Positions 15,483 through 18,859 of a DNA stretch of 18,859 nucleotides are shown piece by piece. The position numbers and the translations under genes are program-made. Source of the stretch: Beijerinckiaceae bacterium (GTDB lineage Bacteria > Pseudomonadota > Alphaproteobacteria > Rhizobiales > Beijerinckiaceae); NCBI GenBank assembly GCA_947456315.1, contig CANGRU010000005.1, positions 1-18,859 of the forward strand, in the 5' to 3' direction. Positions within the stretch are counted from its first letter, which is position 1. Each line of letters begins with the position of its first letter. The notes under the pieces are model-generated. The model was not told the DNA's origin and did no database searches. It worked only from the letters and a program-made list of their open reading frames with translations.

Positions 15483-16340
15483 ATGTCACAGAAGATCATT
15501 GCCTATCAGGGTGAGCCGGGTGCCAATTCGCATATGGCTTGCATGGATGTTTATCCGGACTGGCAGCCTTTGCCGTGCGAGACATTCGAAGATGCGCTGG
15601 GCGCTATTCAGGATGGCTCGGCGCAGCTTGGCATGATCCCGATTGAAAATTCGCTCGCCGGTCGCGTGGCCGATATTCATCATCTCTTGCCAGCCTCGGG
15701 CCTGCATATTGTGGGCGAATATTTCTTGCCGATTCACTTCCAGCTGATGGCCATTAAAGGCGCGAAGCTTGAGGGCATCAAAGAAGTCTACAGCCATATT
15801 CACGGGCTGGGGCAATGCCGCAAGATCATCAAGAAAATGGGCCTGAAAGCGCATAATGGCGGCGATACGGCGGGCTCCGCGCGACAAGTTGCGGAATGGA
15901 ATGATCCGACGCGCGCGGCGCTGGCGCCTGCCATGGCCGCTGATATTTACGGTCTCGATATTCTGGCGCGTGATGTGGAAGATGCCGCGCATAACACAAC
16001 GCGCTTTGTTGTCTTGTCGAAAGAGCAGAGCTGGGCCAAGCCCGACTCGGGCCCGTTGGTGACAAGCTTCGTCTTCCGTGTGCGCAACGTGCCGGCTGCT
16101 TTGTACAAAGCGCTCGGCGGCTTTGCGACCAATGGCGTGAACATGTCGAAGATCGAGAGCTATATGGTCGAAGGCGAATTCGCCGCGACGCAGTTCTTGT
16201 GCGATGTCGATGGTCATCCGGAAGAGCCGGGCCTCGCGCGCGCATTGGAAGAGCTCGCATTCTTCACGCGCGAAGTGCGCATTCTGGGCGTCTATCCGGC
16301 GCATCCGTTCCGCATCGAAACGCAAAAGGCGGCAGAGTAG
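15483..16340 (+). CDS. pheA: Prephenate dehydratase (monofunctional, ACT domain)
   Basis: Converts prephenate to phenylpyruvate in phenylalanine synthesis. The 285 residues have no chorismate mutase domain, as usual outside enterobacteria. The catalytic domain (about 5-180) contains YQGEPGANSH, MIPIENSLAGRV and the active-site motif NTTRF (171-175). A regulatory ACT domain follows at about 193-273 (LVTSFVFRVRNVPAALYKAL), with ESYM at 225-228 in the position of the phenylalanine-binding ESRP motif. Feedback inhibition by phenylalanine is therefore expected; the SYM variant is also seen, as far as I recall, in rhizobial enzymes. AAGGA overlapping the kdsB end serves as ribosome-binding site for ATG 15483, only 3 bases after the kdsB stop, so the two genes form an operon. 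Confidence 0.96.
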   Translation: MSQKIIAYQGEPGANSHMACMDVYPDWQPLPCETFEDALGAIQDGSAQLGMIPIENSLAGRVADIHHLLPASGLHIVGEYFLPIHFQLMAIKGAKLEGIKEVYSHIHGLGQCRKIIKKMGLKAHNGGDTAGSARQVAEWNDPTRAALAPAMAADIYGLDILARDVEDAAHNTTRFVVLSKEQSWAKPDSGPLVTSFVFRVRNVPAALYKALGGFATNGVNMSKIESYMVEGEFAATQFLCDVDGHPEEPGLARALEELAFFTREVRILGVYPAHPFRIETQKAAE

Positions 16341-16367
16341 TTTCGACCCAATGGCGCAACCCAAACT

Positions 16368-16492
16368 CCCTCCCCCTTGAGGGGAGGGCTGGGGTGGGGG
16401 TTGTGCCATCTTTGTCGTTAGCTTTTGCCTCGCGCCATGTCCTGAAACTTCACGCGACCCCCACCCCTAACCCCTCCCCTCAAGGGGGAGGG
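16368..16492. repeat. Intergenic inverted repeat with G-rich arms between convergent pheA and folK
   Basis: Two arms, 16368-16401 and 16457-16492, are reverse complements over a 21-base core (16368-16388 with 16472-16492) and an 11-base block (16391-16401 with 16457-16467). Only the short spacers between core and block differ (2 against 4 bases). The central loop is 55 bases (16402-16456). Each core holds its own small palindrome around CTTGAG. Near-identical G/C-rich pairs are scattered between genes in many alphaproteobacterial genomes, so this is probably one copy of a dispersed element. Transcripts from both sides would fold into a long hairpin here, so it may end transcription of both genes although no T-run follows. 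Confidence 0.85.
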
Positions 16493-16530
16493 GGACGAGG
16501 TTGCGATGTTTCCAGTTTGTGCAATGACGG

Positions 16531-17004
16531 CTAAAGGCGGTGCAGGCCGCTCGCATCAACTTGTGCCAGCCAGTCACGCACGCGCTTGCCTGCGATCATC
16601 ATATCGGGTGCGATATCTGCGAGCGGTGCCAGCACAAAAGCGCGTTCATGCGCGTGTGGGTGTGGCACGCTCAATCGTGCATCCGAAATGATCTCGTCAC
16701 CATAGGCAATCACATCAAGATCAATGGTGCGCGGGCCCCAGCGCTGTTCGCGCACACGTCCCGAGGCGCGTTCGATTTCAAGACACAGATCGAGCAGATC
16801 ATGCGCGGATAAATCCGTCTCGATTTCCGCCACCATATTGAGAAAATCAGGCTGCTCCGTCACGCCCCAGGGCGGCGTGCGGTAGATGGGTGATTCTTGC
16901 AGCACATTCACATGGTCATGCGCGCGCAAAGTAGCCAGGCTCATGCGGAACGCTTGCGCCACATCGCCGACATTGCCACCTAAAGCCAGATAAGCGCGCG
17001 TCAT
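16531..17004 (-). CDS. folK: 6-hydroxymethyl-7,8-dihydropterin pyrophosphokinase
   Basis: Transfers pyrophosphate from ATP to 6-hydroxymethyl-dihydropterin, the step before FolP in folate synthesis. From ATG 17004 it has 157 residues, similar to E. coli HPPK. The N-terminal AYLALGGNVGD, the pterin-binding region SPIYRTPPWGVTEQPDFLN and the HPPK signature RWGPRTIDLDVIAYG (88-102, metal-binding Asp95 and Asp97) are all present. VPHPHAHERAFVLAPLADI follows as in the family. An in-frame GTG at 17010 adds two residues; neither start has a strong ribosome-binding site, so the exact start is uncertain. It follows folB by about 9 bases and is the last gene of nudC-folP-folB-folK. Its 3' end faces pheA across the inverted repeat. 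Confidence 0.95.
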   Translation of the reverse strand: MTRAYLALGGNVGDVAQAFRMSLATLRAHDHVNVLQESPIYRTPPWGVTEQPDFLNMVAEIETDLSAHDLLDLCLEIERASGRVREQRWGPRTIDLDVIAYGDEIISDARLSVPHPHAHERAFVLAPLADIAPDMMIAGKRVRDWLAQVDASGLHRL

Positions 17005-17013
17005 GCTCACGTA

Positions 17014-17391
17014 TCAGGCGCGCGGCAGACGCAGATGGATGCCCACCGCGGCGAGCCGCTCGGGGATCGGCGGCTTCAATTTGCGCACGCGCAAATCAAC
17101 CAAGGTCACGGCCGGAAATTCCGCAAGCAGGCCTTGGGCGACAGCGGCAGCGGCTGTTTCCACCAGCTTGTAGCGTGTGTCGACAAACAGGCGCCGCACG
17201 GTGGTCACGATCTTCGCATAGTCGAGCGTGTCATTGAGATCATCGCTGGAAGCGGCTGCGCCGATATCGGTTTCCAGTTCCAGATTGATCAGAAACGGCT
17301 GACCAAACTCGCCCTCATGGCGATGCCAGCCGTGATAGGCGTGGAGTTCAAGAGCTTCGATGAGAACTTGCGCTTTCATAGGGTCTGCCAT
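17014..17391 (-). CDS. folB: Dihydroneopterin aldolase
   Basis: Cleaves dihydroneopterin to 6-hydroxymethyl-dihydropterin and glycolaldehyde, making the substrate of FolK. The 125 residues are the usual size for this octameric enzyme. ELHAYHGWHRHEGEFGQPF (15-33) holds the substrate-binding Glu region and the GQ motif. Tyr58 in LDYAKIV, Glu78 in LVETAA and the lysines in VRKLKPPIP (about 102-110) match the known active-site positions. The ATG at 17391 lies 3 bases after the folP stop. An ATG four codons in (17379) could also serve. Its place between folP and folK, with very tight spacing, supports the call beyond sequence alone. Confidence 0.93.
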   Translation of the reverse strand: MADPMKAQVLIEALELHAYHGWHRHEGEFGQPFLINLELETDIGAAASSDDLNDTLDYAKIVTTVRRLFVDTRYKLVETAAAAVAQGLLAEFPAVTLVDLRVRKLKPPIPERLAAVGIHLRLPRA

Positions 17392-17394
17392 TCT

Positions 17395-18216
17395 TCAGGT
17401 CCGAAATGCCGCGAGCATTTTCATCGCATCCACATGTGGAGCGACATCATGCACGCGTAGAATATCTGCGCCAGCCTGCGCGCCCAAAAGATGAAGCGCG
17501 AGCGAGCCAGCCATGCGATCGTTCGGGTTCGTGCGGCCCGTCACCGCACCAATAATGCGCTTGCGCGAGGCGCCCAGCAGCACCGGACAGCCGAGCTGAT
17601 GCAAGCGGCCGATCTCGCGCACGGCGATCATGTTCTGCTCGGGCGTTTTACCAAAGCCGATGCCGGGGTCGAGAATGATGCGCTCCAGCGGAATGCGGGC
17701 GCGCTGGGCAATTTCGAGCGAGCGCGACAGAAACGCCAGCATATCCTCGACAATGTCGAGGCTGGCATCCTCTTGTTCGCGATTGTGCATCAGCACGCAA
17801 GCCGCACGATGGTCGCTCGCTACACGCGCCAGATCAGGGTCACGCTGAAAGCCCCACACATCATTGACGATCTGCGCGCCCTGTTCGAGCGCAAAGGCGG
17901 CGACCTTGGCTTTCATCGTATCAACCGAGATCACGCTCTTCTGGGCGAGCGGGGCGATGAAGGGCGCGATGCGCGCGATCTCTTCGTCGGCTTCCACAGG
18001 TGTATGGCCGGGGCGTGTCGATTCCCCGCCGATGTCGATGATGTCAGCCCCCTCCGCGATCATCTGGCGGGCATGGTCGAGGCCGCGCGCAACATCATTG
18101 TGCTGCCCGCCATCCGAGAAGGAATCGGGCGTCACATTGAGAATGCCCATGACGAGGGGGCGGGCTTTCAGATCAAGCCGGCGCCCGTCGGGCAGGGGGA
18201 TGAGGCGGTTCACCAT
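17395..18216 (-). CDS. folP: Dihydropteroate synthase
   Basis: Joins 6-hydroxymethyl-dihydropterin pyrophosphate to p-aminobenzoate; the target of sulfonamides. It has 273 residues, close to E. coli FolP (282). Both signatures are clear: MGILNVTPDSFSDGG (23-37) and DIGGESTRPG (61-70). QIVNDVWG, ILDPGIGFGKT, LLGASRKR and the final ILRVHDVAP complete the TIM-barrel loops. The loop reading ESTRPG is the normal drug-sensitive form; resistance cannot be judged further. ATG 18216 gives a natural N-terminus, though only a weak ribosome-binding site is visible. It starts 16 bases after the nudC stop and is followed by folB after 3 bases. Confidence 0.96.
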   Translation of the reverse strand: MVNRLIPLPDGRRLDLKARPLVMGILNVTPDSFSDGGQHNDVARGLDHARQMIAEGADIIDIGGESTRPGHTPVEADEEIARIAPFIAPLAQKSVISVDTMKAKVAAFALEQGAQIVNDVWGFQRDPDLARVASDHRAACVLMHNREQEDASLDIVEDMLAFLSRSLEIAQRARIPLERIILDPGIGFGKTPEQNMIAVREIGRLHQLGCPVLLGASRKRIIGAVTGRTNPNDRMAGSLALHLLGAQAGADILRVHDVAPHVDAMKMLAAFRT

Positions 18217-18232
18217 GGTGGGCCCATCAACG

Positions 18233-18859
18233 TCAGCCGCGCGCGCCTGTCAACGCAGGCGGAAAGCGCGGCTCGCGCCCTTCGGCAAAGACTTTCAGCA
18301 GGTGCCAAGCAATGGCGATGGGGTTGGGCGTTGTCAGCCCTTGCGGGTGGGTGCCGGCAAACATGGCCTGCACCTCGGTGCGCGTCAGCCAGCGCGCATC
18401 CTCCAGCTCGGAGGTTTCGACGATAATCTCGCGCGACAGGGCTTGGGCAAAACAGCCCATCATCAGCGACGCCGGAAAGGGCCAAGGCTGGGAGGCATGA
18501 TAGGTGACCTCGCCCACGAGGATGGCTGATTCTTCAGCGACCTCACGCCGCACGGCGGCTTCAATGGTTTCGCCCGGCTCCACAAAGCCCGCGAGCGCCG
18601 AATACATGCCGGGGTTGAAGCGCGCCTGACGGCCCACCAGACACTTCTCGCCATCCAGCGCCAGCATGATCACCACCGGATCGGTGCGTGGAAAATGCTG
18701 CGCCCCGCAGGGCGAACAGATGCGCTTCCAGCCTGCTGCGGCAACATGGGTGCGCGCGCCGCACTGGGCGCAAAAGCCGTGGCGTGCGTGCCAATGAAGC
18801 AGGCTTTTGGCTTGCGCCAGCTGGCCGAGTTCTGCCGCCGGCAAGCGGCCTTGCACGGC
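18233..18859 (-). CDS. nudC: NADH pyrophosphatase (NudC-type Nudix hydrolase), N-terminus outside window
   Basis: Cleaves NADH to NMNH and AMP and, in E. coli, removes NAD caps from RNA. The frame runs off the right edge, leaving about 208 residues. A zinc ribbon with two Cys-x2-Cys pairs (FCAQCGA and ICSPCGAQHFPRTDPVVI) precedes the Nudix box GFVEPGET...REVAEES. The NADH-specific motif SQPWPFPASLMMG follows the box, which separates NudC from general Nudix enzymes. The frame is open at base 18859, so the start lies further along. The stop is 16 bases before folP on the same strand, so it may lead the folate operon. No functional link to folate is known to me. Confidence 0.94.
   Translation of the reverse strand, partial: AVQGRLPAAELGQLAQAKSLLHWHARHGFCAQCGARTHVAAAGWKRICSPCGAQHFPRTDPVVIMLALDGEKCLVGRQARFNPGMYSALAGFVEPGETIEAAVRREVAEESAILVGEVTYHASQPWPFPASLMMGCFAQALSREIIVETSELEDARWLTRTEVQAMFAGTHPQGLTTPNPIAIAWHLLKVFAEGREPRFPPALTGARG

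Noticed and set aside
15486..16409. 307-codon minus-strand open frame over pheA, starting in the inverted repeat
   Set aside because: Its first residues are translated repeat sequence and the rest mirrors pheA; a shadow frame.
16368..16492. CRISPR array, attachment site or insertion-sequence ends
   Set aside because: Only two inverted arms with a 55-base loop, no transposase frame, no direct-repeat spacing and no tRNA nearby; fits a dispersed intergenic repeat instead.
17491..18426. 311-codon open frame on the plus strand opposite folP and nudC
   Set aside because: Crosses two well-supported genes on the other strand, Arg/Ala/His-rich, with no family resemblance.

Overview
The window reads as chromosomal core sequence from an alphaproteobacterium, most likely of the Hyphomicrobiales (Rhizobiales) type. 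The support is the moderately high G+C, the gene order cytochrome c (CycM-like), kdsB, pheA, the yejABEF peptide importer with a twin-arginine-type binding protein, and the nudC-folP-folB-folK cluster. Calling the order is an inference from family resemblance, not from a search. Coding density is very high. There is no gap over 300 bases, no RNA gene, no insertion sequence, no CRISPR array and no phage gene that I can support.

Region 1 (1-1732, plus strand): the C-terminal part of an M17 leucyl aminopeptidase, a small MarR-type regulator, and a cytosolic SH3b-SH3b-NlpC/P60 peptidase of YkfC-like layout. Region 2 (1716-4199, minus strand): the pyrimidine deoxynucleoside salvage operon cdd-deoC-deoA. 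Region 3 (4315-6869, plus strand): an exported DUF1194 von Willebrand-type protein overlapping a periplasmic gamma-glutamyltransferase. Region 4 (6863-13841, minus strand): yejA-yejB-yejE-yejF followed by deoB, tightly packed and partly overlapping. Phosphopentomutase, the missing step between DeoA and DeoC, is therefore encoded at the tail of a peptide-transporter operon. Region 5 (13935-16340): a membrane-anchored cytochrome c with a strong terminator (minus), divergent from kdsB-pheA (plus). Region 6 (16341-16530): an intergenic inverted repeat with G-rich arms between convergent genes. Region 7 (16531-18859, minus strand): nudC (cut by the window edge), folP, folB and folK.

Functionally, Cdd, DeoA, DeoB and DeoC form a complete route from deoxycytidine or thymidine to free base plus glyceraldehyde-3-phosphate and acetaldehyde. 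The aminopeptidase, the cytosolic NlpC/P60 enzyme, gamma-glutamyltransferase and YejABEF all act on peptides. YejBEF with a related binding protein imports murein peptides in Agrobacterium, so a murein-peptide salvage theme is plausible but unproven. I found no clearly new system. The points most worth a second look are the yej-deoB coupling, the deo genes split around an opposite-strand exported pair, and the G-rich inverted repeat at 16368-16492.
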